A stretch of 64,000 nucleotides of DNA from Paenibacillus sp. Root52 (lineage in GTDB: Bacteria > Bacillota > Bacilli > Paenibacillales > Paenibacillaceae). Below, piece by piece: positions 36,586 through 45,962 of the stretch. Positions within the stretch are counted from its first letter, which is position 1. Each line of letters starts with the position of its first letter. Below the pieces are notes generated by a model, which did not search any database, was not told where the DNA came from, and worked only from the letters and a program-made list of their open reading frames with translations. The position numbers were made by a program, and so were the translations under genes. The stretch is from the NCBI RefSeq assembly GCF_001426865.1, contig NZ_LMFO01000030.1, positions 224,653-288,652 of the forward strand. The letters run 5' to 3'.

Positions 36586-38499
36586 ATGGATAAACAACAA
36601 TTGTCCAAGGACATTTTGAAGTTGGTCGGTGGCGAAGAGAATATTGATCAAGTCACACACTGTATGACAAGACTTAGATTTAACTTGAACGACAACAAAA
36701 AAGCAGACAAAGCGACACTGAAAAATACACCAGGTGTTATGGGTGTTATGGAGAACGGTGGACAGTTCCAGGTCATTATCGGTAACGATGTGCCTGTAGT
36801 GTATAACGCACTGGTAGGTAACATGTCCAAAGGTGCAAATACTGGCACTTCAGGTGCTTCAGCTTCAACTGGCGAGAAGAAAAAGAGAAATCCAATAAGC
36901 GCGTTGTTCGACTTCATCTCAGGTATGTTTACACCAATCCTGCCTGCGATTACCGGTGCAGGTATGATCAAAGGGATCGTGGCTATCCTTGTCGCACTTG
37001 GTTGGTTGTCTGATATAAGCTCAACGTATATCATCTTGTCCGCCATCGGTGATGGTGCCTTCTATTTCCTGCCAATCATCCTGGCAGTAAGTGCGGCGAA
37101 GAAATTGGGAAGCAATATGTACATTGCTGCGGCGCTTGCTGCGGGGATTATGCACCCGACCATTACAGCTTTGCTAGCTGATGGCCACAACTCATCGTTT
37201 ATGGGGATTACAGTAATTGCAGCATCGTATTCTTCTACAGTTATTCCGATTGTTCTTGCAGTTTGGATCGCTTCATATGTAGAGAAAGCTGTTGACCGTG
37301 TTATACATGCTTCACTTAAATTGCTCATTGTTCCAACGGTTACCCTGTTAATTATGGTTCCTCTGACATTGATGACTGTCGGACCATTGGGTACAGTTCT
37401 TGGTAACGGACTATCTGGTGGTATTTCCTGGTTGTTCGATAATATGTCCATTTTTGCAAGTATCTTGATCGGTGGTACGATGTCACTATTGATCATTACA
37501 GGTATGCACTATGCTTTGTTGCCAATCGTCGTTGGTTCGATGACAACATTAGGTTACGATTTTATTATTCCATTGATGTTCGCAGCTAACTTGGCACAAG
37601 GTGGTGCAGCATTTGGTGTGGGTCTCAGATCCAAAAATGCACAAACCAAATCGCTCGCGTATTCCACAGGTTTGACTGCTATTATGGGAATCACCGAACC
37701 TGCAATGTACGGAATTAACATGAAATTCAAAAAACCGTTTATCGCAGCTCTAAGCGGTGGTGCTATCGCTGGTGCGTTTATGGGGATCTTCAATGTTAAA
37801 TCTTATGTTATTACAGGACTTGCGGGTCTTCCGAGTATCGCAGCATTTATCAGTCCAGCAGTAAGCACATTGATCTATGCTCTAATTGGTGGTTTGATTG
37901 CAATCGTAGCGGCAGCCATCATTACGTACATCTTGGGCTTCAAAGAAGACAATGCTCCGCAACCGGCTGCAACAACACCGGCTGCTGAACCTACTACACC
38001 AGCAACAACATCAGCTCCTGTTGTAAAAGAAGAAACAAAAGCACAGGATGAGCAAATTTTCAGCCCAATGACTGGGGAAGTTAAACCACTTAGCGAAGTA
38101 CCAGATCCTGCATTCTCCGAAGAAATCATGGGTAAAGGGTTCGCTATTCAGCCGACAGAAGGACGTGCCGTATCTCCAATTAACGGAACAGTGTTCTCCT
38201 TGTCGAAGAGTGGACATGCGATTGGTCTTGTAAGTGATACGGGTGCAGAAATGCTGATTCATATCGGGATCGATACCGTGAAGCTGAAAGGTCAATTCTT
38301 CTCTCCTAAAGTTCAAGCTGGAGCGAAGGTGTCCGTAGGTGATGTATTGATGGAGTTCGACCGGGAAGAGATTGAAAAAGCCGGTTACACAACAATTACA
38401 CCTGTCATTATTACAAACATGCATCAGTATGAATCCATTGAATCTGCTGGACGTACAACGATCACAGAGAAAGAATTGATCTATACGGTTAAAGCATAA
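36586..38499 (+). CDS. PTS beta-glucoside-specific EIIBCA
   Basis: 637 aa from ATG 36586 behind AAAGGAGC. Domain order is EIIB (1-~90, phospho-Cys26 in VTHCMTRLRF), EIIC (~105-455, about ten membrane segments; TGITEPAMYG-type sequence MGITEPAMYGINMKFKKP), a Thr/Ala/Pro linker (~465-490), then EIIA (phospho-His559 in MLIHIGIDTVKL). It imports and phosphorylates aryl-beta-glucosides, producing substrates for the two GH1 enzymes. It would also set the phosphorylation state of the LicT-type regulator. Last gene of the cluster, closed by a strong terminator. Confidence 0.93.
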   Translation: MDKQQLSKDILKLVGGEENIDQVTHCMTRLRFNLNDNKKADKATLKNTPGVMGVMENGGQFQVIIGNDVPVVYNALVGNMSKGANTGTSGASASTGEKKKRNPISALFDFISGMFTPILPAITGAGMIKGIVAILVALGWLSDISSTYIILSAIGDGAFYFLPIILAVSAAKKLGSNMYIAAALAAGIMHPTITALLADGHNSSFMGITVIAASYSSTVIPIVLAVWIASYVEKAVDRVIHASLKLLIVPTVTLLIMVPLTLMTVGPLGTVLGNGLSGGISWLFDNMSIFASILIGGTMSLLIITGMHYALLPIVVGSMTTLGYDFIIPLMFAANLAQGGAAFGVGLRSKNAQTKSLAYSTGLTAIMGITEPAMYGINMKFKKPFIAALSGGAIAGAFMGIFNVKSYVITGLAGLPSIAAFISPAVSTLIYALIGGLIAIVAAAIITYILGFKEDNAPQPAATTPAAEPTTPATTSAPVVKEETKAQDEQIFSPMTGEVKPLSEVPDPAFSEEIMGKGFAIQPTEGRAVSPINGTVFSLSKSGHAIGLVSDTGAEMLIHIGIDTVKLKGQFFSPKVQAGAKVSVGDVLMEFDREEIEKAGYTTITPVIITNMHQYESIESAGRTTITEKELIYTVKA

Positions 38500-38520
38500 G
38501 CATGGGTTAAATAAGAATAA

Positions 38521-38564
38521 AGCAGCAGCCTTACGGAGGAACTTCGTAAGGCTGCTGCTTTTTT
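38521..38564 (+). terminator. terminator of the beta-glucoside cluster
   Basis: AGCAGCAGCCTTACG / CGTAAGGCTGCTGCT perfect 15-bp stem followed by TTTTT. Confidence 0.92.
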
Positions 38565-38706
38565 GTAGCTTATTTATTTGTAGCGTCTATTCAGCACCTA
38601 CTTCTTCCAAAATCAATGATTGCTGCTGGATATTGACGGTGGTCATAGCCGATCAGAGCTGGGAGATTGATTTTTATGCTTAGACCTTGTAGCTCACTAA
38701 TTCTGC

Positions 38707-39630
38707 TTAGCTATCCGCTTGCAAGGTGCTTGGTGACTTCTCGGTGACGGACGGCAGCATATCTTCAACCATTTGTACAAAATGCTGAGCCGGCTTGGAT
38801 AGGTGGCGGTGATGCAACCATACAAGCGCTGATCCTACGGTTGAGGATTGGTCAATAATACGATAGATATGTAAGACATGTTCATGATGCAGTTGAAGGA
38901 CGGTGCGGGGCACGATTGAACTTGCAAAACCTAGACGTACAAGCTCCATCAGCATCGCTACATCCGAGCATTCCCCCATAATGGATGGACTTACGTGATG
39001 TTCACGAAATCTATCGAGAATTAGTTCGAACATCCCTAGTCCTTCCGTGCTTGGTAACAAGAGTGGAATGTGAGCGAGCTGCTTCAAATAAGTCTCACCG
39101 TTCATTCCGGTTTCAAGAGGTGTAGCCGAGATATAGTAGAGAGGTTCCTGGGGGAGATGCAGCACTTCGTAATGCTCTGTTCTCACGGGCATCCTTACAC
39201 AGGCCAGCTCTATTTTGCCATCATCCAGCAACTGACACAGTTGCGCAGATTCATTTTGTTGAATTTTATACGTAACCTTTGGGTGGGTCATTCGAAATTG
39301 TTGAAGCACGCGGGGCAGCAGACTATCCGAGATCGTATTCATGCCTAGGTTGAGTTTACCGCGGACACCTTGGCGAAAGTCCTGTATTTCCATGACGGCT
39401 TCTTCCATGTACTTGGTTATCGTAATGGCATATTCATAGAAGCTTCGACCAGCTTGTGTCAATTCCATTGTCCGTCCTTGGCGCTCAAATAAAGCAACAC
39501 CTAGTTCTTCCTCCATCAGCTTAAGTTGCTGACTTAAGGGTGGTTGTGCCATGTGCAGTCTTCGTGCTGCTGCGGTAATCTGCTTCTCTTCGGCAATGGC
39601 TATAAAATAACGACATTGTTTAATATCCAA
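38707..39630 (-). CDS. LysR-family transcriptional regulator
   Basis: 307 aa from TTG 39630, selected by AAGGAG seven bases upstream. N-terminal winged helix: LDIKQCRYFIAIAEEKQITA, AARRLHMAQPPLSQQLKLME, GVALFERQGRTMELTQAG. The co-inducer domain follows (KLNLGMNTISDSLLPRVLQQ, LLPSTEGLGMFELI). It is divergent from the NCS2 permease gene at 39806, which is its most likely target; the 175-bp gap would hold the operator. Ligand not predictable from sequence. Confidence 0.9.
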   Translation of the reverse strand: MDIKQCRYFIAIAEEKQITAAARRLHMAQPPLSQQLKLMEEELGVALFERQGRTMELTQAGRSFYEYAITITKYMEEAVMEIQDFRQGVRGKLNLGMNTISDSLLPRVLQQFRMTHPKVTYKIQQNESAQLCQLLDDGKIELACVRMPVRTEHYEVLHLPQEPLYYISATPLETGMNGETYLKQLAHIPLLLPSTEGLGMFELILDRFREHHVSPSIMGECSDVAMLMELVRLGFASSIVPRTVLQLHHEHVLHIYRIIDQSSTVGSALVWLHHRHLSKPAQHFVQMVEDMLPSVTEKSPSTLQADS

Positions 39631-39805
39631 AAGGATGCTCCTTACTAACAAGTATATGTAGATCATATAGAAAGGCAATAAAACATGTATTTTTAATATA
39701 CTACATCTCCGTGGTACTATACATAAGGTTTAGACATTTACCTAGTGAGGTTGGGCTAACATAAGCCATGGAATATTATCGTTTCGCGAAAGGAAATCAA
39801 CACGT

Positions 39806-41149
39806 ATGACCAAACAACAAGAGCATCTACGAACTCCAAATGTAAAACAATTCTCCTCTTCCGTTCTTGCAGGCATCCAATGGTTTTTCTTCTTATTTAC
39901 AAATACCGTTGTTGTGCCGTTATCCATTGGACATAATTTTCAACTTACACCAGAAGCTATTGCTACATCGATGCAGCACTCCTTTTTGCTGACAGGAGCG
40001 GTTTGTATCTTACAAGCGATATGTGGACATCGGTATGCGGTAATGGATGGACCGTCAGGGCTGTGGTGGGGGTTGACACTTAGCTTAACGGTCTCCGCTT
40101 CATCCGCAGGAATGAGTCTCGAACGGGTTGGCGGTGGACTGACAGCAGGCTTTATACTGGCTGGATTAACGATGGCGATCCTAGGTTGGATGGGTGCTTC
40201 TCATGTGCTTCAGAAGCTGTTCACGCCAATGGTTAAAAGTGCAATGTTATTTCTATTAACGATTCAATTGACCATGAATTTCTTCAAGGGCATGATTGGA
40301 TATACGGAGTTTGGCACATTTAATCTACCGGTTGCGGCATTATCTATACTCATTGCGGTTCTTGTTGCGTGGATTCAGCTGAAGGGGAGAGGCAAGCTTG
40401 CCAATTATGCAATCTTGATCGGTATTATTGCGGGCTGGATTGCTTATCGCATACTCATTCCTGGACACCAGAGCACCCAGACTCAGGCAGTGGGTGAGTT
40501 TTTCACCTTTTTTCCATGGGGGACGCCGAAGTGGGAGCCTGGAATCGTCATTACCGCTTTTTTTGTCGGGCTGGTGAATATGACGAATTCCATTACAACG
40601 TTGGGGGCTGTGGAGAAAATGTATGGGGTTCAAACGACGGTTCAGCAGTATAAGCGTTCCTATGGATGGACTGGACTGTTTACGGTTATCGCTGCATGTG
40701 TGGGGGTGATTCCCTTTGGTGCATTTGCTTCTTCCATCGGGTTTCTGGAGAGCACCCGTATTTTGCGTCGGTCAGCTTTTATACTGGGAGCTGGGTTGTT
40801 ATGTATGTTGGGACTAATGCCTATGTTGACAAGTTTCTTTGCTCAAATGCCACCGAGTGTGGGCAGTGCTGTACTATTTGTAGCGTATTTGCAAATGTTT
40901 GGTACGGCAATACGAACGCTTGAGGGCACGGTCTTCAACTCCAAAACGATTTATCGTATTGCTCTTCCCATTCTTACGGGTGTTGCTATTATGAACATAT
41001 CAGCAGAAGCATTTCAAGGGTTGCCCATCTATCTAATTCCTATGATCAGCAATGGTCTTGTCATCGGTGTGGTGATATCGCTTGTGTTGGAATCTACGGT
41101 GAAGTGGTCTAACTTGGATAACTCAGCTAAGCCAAGTAAAGCGGCTTAA
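39806..41149 (+). CDS. NCS2-family nucleobase (uracil/xanthine-type) permease
   Basis: 447 aa with 12-14 hydrophobic segments. Recognised by VVVPLSIG, QAICGHRYAVMDGPSGLWWG (substrate-site segment), GLVNMTNSITTLGAVEK and GVIPFGAFASSIGF, corresponding to the NCS2 transmembrane 3, 8 and 10 motifs. Such proteins are proton symporters for uracil, xanthine, uric acid or guanine. Here the QH motif is replaced by the CGHRYAVM form, so the precise base is uncertain. Probably regulated by the divergent LysR protein. Confidence 0.85.
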   Translation: MTKQQEHLRTPNVKQFSSSVLAGIQWFFFLFTNTVVVPLSIGHNFQLTPEAIATSMQHSFLLTGAVCILQAICGHRYAVMDGPSGLWWGLTLSLTVSASSAGMSLERVGGGLTAGFILAGLTMAILGWMGASHVLQKLFTPMVKSAMLFLLTIQLTMNFFKGMIGYTEFGTFNLPVAALSILIAVLVAWIQLKGRGKLANYAILIGIIAGWIAYRILIPGHQSTQTQAVGEFFTFFPWGTPKWEPGIVITAFFVGLVNMTNSITTLGAVEKMYGVQTTVQQYKRSYGWTGLFTVIAACVGVIPFGAFASSIGFLESTRILRRSAFILGAGLLCMLGLMPMLTSFFAQMPPSVGSAVLFVAYLQMFGTAIRTLEGTVFNSKTIYRIALPILTGVAIMNISAEAFQGLPIYLIPMISNGLVIGVVISLVLESTVKWSNLDNSAKPSKAA

Positions 41150-41176
41150 AGTTAGGAATATAACTCTTTTTCAGCA

Positions 41177-41206
41177 ACAGTCCTATTATGGTATAGGGCT
41201 GTTTTT
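41177..41206. terminator. terminator between convergent genes
   Basis: ACAGTCCTA / TAGGGCTGT with a short loop, then TTTTTT. Confidence 0.8.
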
Positions 41207-41220
41207 TGTGCCATTTGTAC

Positions 41221-41598
41221 CTATTTGACGATAATTCTATTTTGTCCTGCAAGCATGCGCATTTCTTTATATAGACGCTCTTGCTGGTCTTCGGCAACCT
41301 CAAACTCAACGCCATAGTGCCAATGGTTTCCTTTTTCCGCACCCCAACGCAGTAAACCCTCCATATATAAAGGTTCTTCCGTTAATGTTGTAGCAAGCCC
41401 AATTCGGATCTCATTGGAATCTACGTTTAACCGGAGCGGGAAGGAGAGCTGACAGCCAGAACGACTGATATCGCATAGCTCGGCTTGAATGGGTTTGTCT
41501 GGAGCAGGTGACCCGTTAATGCTTATAATGTACACTTCCGATGTTATAGGTTGCTTTAAAAAATAGCGAAAAGGTGTTTTTCTCTGGTTGATTGACAT
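41221..41598 (-). CDS. PilZ-domain protein
   Basis: 125 aa from ATG 41598, chosen because GGAGGAG lies immediately upstream; the longer frame to 41820 is implausible. It opens with NQRKTPFRYFLKQP (the R-rich c-di-GMP-binding turn in a modified form) and continues with AELCDISRSGCQLSFP, the conserved D/NxSxxG motif of PilZ domains. It likely binds cyclic di-GMP in the cytoplasm. The Arg pair preceding the strand is reduced, so binding is probable rather than certain. Monocistronic. Confidence 0.8.
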   Translation of the reverse strand: MSINQRKTPFRYFLKQPITSEVYIISINGSPAPDKPIQAELCDISRSGCQLSFPLRLNVDSNEIRIGLATTLTEEPLYMEGLLRWGAEKGNHWHYGVEFEVAEDQQERLYKEMRMLAGQNRIIVK

Positions 41599-41900
41599 GT
41601 ACTCCTCCATATATTTCAAAAAGTCAGTTATCGTTATATCGTCAAAAGAACAGCAGAAATGAAGAGAAGTGAAGGAAGTCAGGATGGTAGGGGATCGCAA
41701 AAATAAATAAATATACGCCATATCCTGATGAGTTCCGAGAGATGGTACAAGGGAAAGATCGTTCTCAAGTTCCTTTAACAGTTGAAGAGAGCTTGATATA
41801 ATGCTGAACATAGTGTGCAAGAAACTCGTTGTATTTAAAAGAGTTGAATAACTACATAGAACACAAAATTCAGATGTGTTATAGAGAAGAGGGGCTTAAC

Positions 41901-42362
41901 ATGAGACAAGTACCATTTAGCTTTATTACAGACACGGCAACGATGTGTATATATGATTTGGATACGTTGAAACATCGTTTGCAGGATACAGTAGACTGGT
42001 GGTCGATCCCTGAGGATGAACTGGCCGAGGTTAATGCTGGACATTGTCTTTTTATTAATCTGGGTACAGATGGAGCATATGAAGTGGATTGGAGCCTGAA
42101 CGCCTCCTTGTTAGAAGGTGAACGAATGGGTCAAGGGCAGATATACTATCTTAACGTGCCTACAGGCAAGATCTTCATGGGCGCGGCAGAGGATGTTACA
42201 GCGGACGAACTTGAGCCTGATGAGGCGTGTGAAGGCGTGCTACTGGAGATTGAACCAGGTAATTATGCTTGCACTATATGGAGGGAGAACAATCGTATCC
42301 ATGTGACGATGGAGCCCAGCGCGAAGGGAAGCAACCATTTGGAGGATTTGATACGCATCTGA
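41901..42362 (+). CDS. DUF6386-like protein, possible immunity protein
   Basis: 153 aa from ATG 41901 behind GAGGGGC. It begins VPFSFITDTATMCIYDLDTL and contains VDWWSIPEDELAEVNAGHC and LFINLGTDGAYEVDW, which I associate with DUF6386 proteins that accompany SMI1/KNR4 genes in Bacillales. Acidic and cytoplasmic. First of four closely spaced genes (41901-43857) with immunity-like character. Function inferred from context only. Confidence 0.55.
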   Translation: MRQVPFSFITDTATMCIYDLDTLKHRLQDTVDWWSIPEDELAEVNAGHCLFINLGTDGAYEVDWSLNASLLEGERMGQGQIYYLNVPTGKIFMGAAEDVTADELEPDEACEGVLLEIEPGNYACTIWRENNRIHVTMEPSAKGSNHLEDLIRI

Positions 42363-42382
42363 ATGAAAAGGAGGAACTTTGG

Positions 42383-43030
42383 ATGTACGAACAACAGCTA
42401 GCACGTATACAGGACAAGCTGCATGCACTGCGAAATGCGGATGTAGAGCTAAGCTTGTTCGGAGCGGAGAGTCATGAGTATGTGCTTGAGCCGGTATGGA
42501 CGACCGAACAGATTAAGCAATTTGAACAGAAATGGAAGGTGCAACTGCCGAGGGATTATCAGGCTTTTTTGCTAACGGTGGGTGCAGGAGGCACAGGTCC
42601 TTATTATGGACTGGAGAAGCCCGAGGATGGTGTTTATGCGGTGCTGGGATATGATAATGAGTTAAATGCGATATCCGATCCTTGCACATTAACGGAAGCA
42701 TGGAATTGGGATTATGACTGGTATGATGATAGCCGAACAGAAGAAGAGTGGAGCCGTCTTGAACATGAATACTATGATCCAAAGTGGTCTGCCGGGATGC
42801 TGCGTATCAGTGATTTTGGCTGTGGCGTTTCTATGAATCTGGTCGTCAAAGGTTCTTCCTACGGAGAGATCTGGGCAGATGATCGTGCCAATAGTAACGG
42901 AATCTATCCGGATCATTATATGGGAAATAAGGAACGACTTTGTTTCCTAGACTGGTATGAATTGTGGCTTGATCAGTCACTGCTTGAATGTGAGGAACAA
43001 GTAAGAGAATCATCGAATGAGCCTCGTTGA
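42383..43030 (+). CDS. SMI1/KNR4 (SUKH) family protein
   Basis: 215 aa from ATG 42383 behind AAAGGAGG. SUKH features: TTEQIKQFEQKWKVQLPRDY, QAFLLTVGAGG near the start of the domain, and FGCGVSMNLVVKG with YGEIWADDRANSNGI near its end. SUKH proteins are the largest superfamily of immunity proteins against nuclease toxins but also have other roles. It starts 20 bp after the DUF6386-like gene, so the two form an operon. No toxin gene nearby. Confidence 0.85.
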   Translation: MYEQQLARIQDKLHALRNADVELSLFGAESHEYVLEPVWTTEQIKQFEQKWKVQLPRDYQAFLLTVGAGGTGPYYGLEKPEDGVYAVLGYDNELNAISDPCTLTEAWNWDYDWYDDSRTEEEWSRLEHEYYDPKWSAGMLRISDFGCGVSMNLVVKGSSYGEIWADDRANSNGIYPDHYMGNKERLCFLDWYELWLDQSLLECEEQVRESSNEPR

Positions 43031-43079
43031 GCCGTAATCTTGGGAAAGAGGGATGTGAGTTAGAGAAAGGAGGCACGTA

Positions 43080-43406
43080 ATGGGCTTAGAATATGGAATT
43101 AAAGTGGCACCTTCCACGAAGATTCCCGAAGTTATAGAACGACTCAGCAGTGTTATTATTGTGCATGAAAACTATAGCATAGAGCACACTCCAACAGGGT
43201 TTGCCATTGTACAGGATCATGCGGCTTGGCCGGAAGTGATGCAGTTGTCAATTGAACAAGCTGTTGGGCTTGAAGAAGTTGAGGATGGAATGCAATACAT
43301 CTATTGTTTGTTCCATATTGGAGGCGAATTAACTTCCAATTGGTTAAGGCAGATGCAGACCGAGACAGAACGTATAGACGGATTGAGTGAATGGTTTGAA
43401 TTCTAA
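43080..43406 (+). CDS. hypothetical protein in immunity-like cluster
   Basis: 108 aa from ATG 43080, with AAAGGAGG upstream. It starts MGLEYGIKVAPSTKIPEVIE, similar in layout to small immunity proteins that open with a short strand (LEYxL/I), then a helix. No membrane segment. Family not recognised. Spaced 49 bp after the SUKH gene and 49 bp before the next gene, all on the same strand. Confidence 0.55.
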   Translation: MGLEYGIKVAPSTKIPEVIERLSSVIIVHENYSIEHTPTGFAIVQDHAAWPEVMQLSIEQAVGLEEVEDGMQYIYCLFHIGGELTSNWLRQMQTETERIDGLSEWFEF

Positions 43407-43455
43407 AAAGATAGGTTATGCCAATACAGTCTGACTTATATGGAGGGGATAGGGA

Positions 43456-43857
43456 ATGACAGGTACATCGAAGCCGGAAATCCCCGTCTTGATCTACCGT
43501 TATCAAGGGCCTCGTAGAAATATCGGATATACGTTATCACCCTTCTATCTGAAGGAGCAGCCGGATGTCTCTATGGATGACATGTTGTTTATCTATGCAG
43601 TGGATTTTGATTATATTCAGCCGTTCTTGGAGAAGCATTATCCCTTAATTGATGCACTTACCGGAGAGAGCATGGAAAAGTTCGACCCTTGCTGGGATAA
43701 TCCCCTGATGAAGGAAGCATGGCTCATGATTTTGGAGGATCTAGAACAACATCCGGTAGAAGAGCTTGAATTGCGGTCATTTATCGAAAGATTCACGTTT
43801 TGGATCAGGAAACATGTACATCAAGCAGATGGTATCGAAGTGAGCGGAAATCTGTAA
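43456..43857 (+). CDS. hypothetical protein in immunity-like cluster
   Basis: 133 aa from ATG 43456 behind GGAGGGG. Acidic, mixed alpha/beta (IPVLIYRYQGPRRNIGYTLS, DDMLFIYAVDFDYIQPFLE). No family recognised. Last of the four-gene cluster; a strong terminator follows 66 bp later. Its make-up fits a cytoplasmic binding protein, and immunity is an inference from neighbours. Confidence 0.55.
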   Translation: MTGTSKPEIPVLIYRYQGPRRNIGYTLSPFYLKEQPDVSMDDMLFIYAVDFDYIQPFLEKHYPLIDALTGESMEKFDPCWDNPLMKEAWLMILEDLEQHPVEELELRSFIERFTFWIRKHVHQADGIEVSGNL

Positions 43858-43922
43858 GATAGATGTTGTTGGTAACTTGTAATCAGATGAGGTTTCCACA
43901 TGTTGCATTGTGCTGATTATGA

Positions 43923-43973
43923 AAGAGGCTTCTCCCATGGGGCTAACCCCATCTAAGGAGAGAGGCTTTTTTT
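43923..43973 (+). terminator. terminator of the immunity-like cluster
   Basis: AAGAGGCTTCTCC / GGAGAGAGGCTTTT with an inner ATGGGG/CCCCAT hairpin, then T-run. Confidence 0.85.
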
Positions 43974-44045
43974 GCTATAAAAAAACCGTTTGGGCAGTTC
44001 ACCCGTCATTACATATAGAAAGAGAGAAAAGGAGGGGTTACGAGG

Positions 44046-44594
44046 TTGGGAACCAATGCTGAGATGAAAAAGATGGTTTTCATTCAGACGAACGATGAAA
44101 CGGTGTTTGTTCAATCCATCATGGAGCATCAGGATACATTGTTCTCTATTGCCTACAGTTATCTGCGGAATCGTCATGATGCATTGGAAGCCATTCAGGA
44201 GATGACATGCCGGGCATGGATAAAACGCAGCTCTCTCAAAAACGACAAAGCGTTCAAATCCTGGATCATCCGTATTCTGATCTACATCTGCATTGATGAA
44301 CAGAGACGTCGTAAGCGCACAACAGTGATTCCTAATGAAGAGCTGGATGATGCGTTTAACGGTGCTACCGTAGACGGAATCCAAGCCGATCAGCTCGCGA
44401 TCCGTACCGTTCTGGAATCCATTAAACCGAAGTATCGTCATGTGTTGCTGCTGAAATATTATAACGATATGACCTTAATTGAAATTGCAGCGATTCTCGG
44501 TAAACCGGAAGGCACGATCAAGACATGGCAACACAAAGGGTTGGAACAGCTTCGTAAATTGATGAAAAACCGGGGGGATTGGCATGAATACTAG
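44046..44594 (+). CDS. ECF-type RNA polymerase sigma factor
   Basis: 182 aa from TTG 44046 behind GGAGGGG. Region 2 is present (LFSIAYSYLRNRHDALEAIQ, KSWIIRILIYICIDEQRRRK) and region 4 (IRTVLESIKPKYRHVLLLKY, LIEIAAILGKPEGTIKTWQH). It directs RNA polymerase to a dedicated promoter set, unknown here. The next gene overlaps it by 11 bp and encodes a membrane DUF4179 protein, the usual anti-sigma partner; the pair is probably autoregulated. Confidence 0.9.
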   Translation: MGTNAEMKKMVFIQTNDETVFVQSIMEHQDTLFSIAYSYLRNRHDALEAIQEMTCRAWIKRSSLKNDKAFKSWIIRILIYICIDEQRRRKRTTVIPNEELDDAFNGATVDGIQADQLAIRTVLESIKPKYRHVLLLKYYNDMTLIEIAAILGKPEGTIKTWQHKGLEQLRKLMKNRGDWHEY

Positions 44595-45756
44595 TCCAGA
44601 GGAAAAGGTACTAATCGCGGATGCTGCCCGGTTACAGCGGGATGTGCGACAGATGAATAAATCCGATACCACACATGCAATCCAGCGTGGACTCGCAAGG
44701 GCGCGCAGGACGAGGCGGCATGATCGAAGCCTGACAATGAAGTGGATTTCGTTGCTGCTTGTAGTGTTCATTGGAGGTGCTTGGCTGGTATCAGAATTCT
44801 ACGAGCGCACACCCAAGCAACTAACAGCAGAAGAACAAGCATCATATTGGGAGCAGCTTGAGCCTTTTCGCACATTATTCCAAAGGGATATTGATCGGAG
44901 CACAATGGTATCTGCTATTAATAATGGCTATGTGCAGATGGTTGACCGGACTGTCGTATCAGACTCCTATGAGCTGACGGTGAATGCAGTTACGGCAGAC
45001 AGGACCAGATTAATTGTGTTATACACAGGTAAGACGGATGCCACGCAAGATATTTACTCCGTGAACCAAGTGAAGGTTGTAAATGCGGAGACGAATCAAT
45101 CTCTTGGATCAATGCAAGGCCTCAATGTACCGACAAACGAAAATACGATATATGGTCGGACGTACGTTATGTTGGATCCGAATGAACCGATGCCTGAGAA
45201 GATAACGATGACCTATCAAATTTCGTCCAATACTCCCAATGTTGAACAAGGTTCAGCTACAGTCAAAAGCGAGACGGCTCGATTTTCGGAGCAGATGAAT
45301 ATCTCATTTACATTGGATTCGAAATTCGTTGCAGCTAAGACAGATGTGATAAAGCCCAACTATTCATTTACATTGGAAGGTCATTCGTTTTTGTTATCTG
45401 AAATAGAGATGTCACCACTCTCAACAAAAGTCCTAATCCAAATGGAGAACAGTGAGAACATGGATGATGAAGAGAAACAATCCATGATGGATCTGATCAG
45501 AGGAGTCAATATAAGGTCTATAACAAAGGATGGCCAAATCACATTACTAGGTTCCTTCTCTAATTATTTCTCTGGAGACGCATTAGTATCTCTAGGATCG
45601 GATCGTGTCTCGGAAGATGGCATAATCTATATTCTAGGTAGTAATTTGTTGGATGACCCACAATCACTAACATTCAGGCTTCATTCTCAGCCGGGCAAAG
45701 TGTACGATTCAATGAATGAAGTGGAGAAGGATATGTTAGAGATCAAAATTAAATAG
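44584..45756 (+). CDS. DUF4179-type membrane anti-sigma factor
   Basis: 390 aa overlapping the sigma gene by 11 bp, so translation is coupled. A cytoplasmic N-terminus of ~55 residues leads to a single membrane segment (MKWISLLLVVFIGGAWLVSE), then a large extracytoplasmic region with DUF4179-like (RDIDRSTMVSAINNGYVQMV) and DUF5643-like strands. It would hold the ECF factor inactive until an envelope signal arrives. Cognate signal unknown. Confidence 0.8.
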   Translation: MNTSPEEKVLIADAARLQRDVRQMNKSDTTHAIQRGLARARRTRRHDRSLTMKWISLLLVVFIGGAWLVSEFYERTPKQLTAEEQASYWEQLEPFRTLFQRDIDRSTMVSAINNGYVQMVDRTVVSDSYELTVNAVTADRTRLIVLYTGKTDATQDIYSVNQVKVVNAETNQSLGSMQGLNVPTNENTIYGRTYVMLDPNEPMPEKITMTYQISSNTPNVEQGSATVKSETARFSEQMNISFTLDSKFVAAKTDVIKPNYSFTLEGHSFLLSEIEMSPLSTKVLIQMENSENMDDEEKQSMMDLIRGVNIRSITKDGQITLLGSFSNYFSGDALVSLGSDRVSEDGIIYILGSNLLDDPQSLTFRLHSQPGKVYDSMNEVEKDMLEIKIK

Positions 45757-45895
45757 ATGCGAAAATTCAATAGCGAGTAAAACTAGGGCGAAGCACTTTC
45801 TTTCTTCGGAGGAAACGGCTTCGTCTTTCTTCTATGTGCAGACCCAGTGCGTTGTTGCGAAATAAATAAAAATTTTATTTTTTGCATATTTTGTA

Positions 45896-45924
45896 TTGTC
45901 ACATGGCGGGTTACATTATATAAT
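45896..45924 (+). promoter_or_regulatory. sigma-A promoter of the pectate lyase gene
   Basis: TTGTCA (45896-45901), exactly 17-base spacer, TATAAT (45919-45924): a near-consensus promoter 38 bp before the start codon. Confidence 0.85.
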
Positions 45925-45962
45925 CGGCTTGTAAGAAAAATTTTACAAAGGATGGTGGAATT

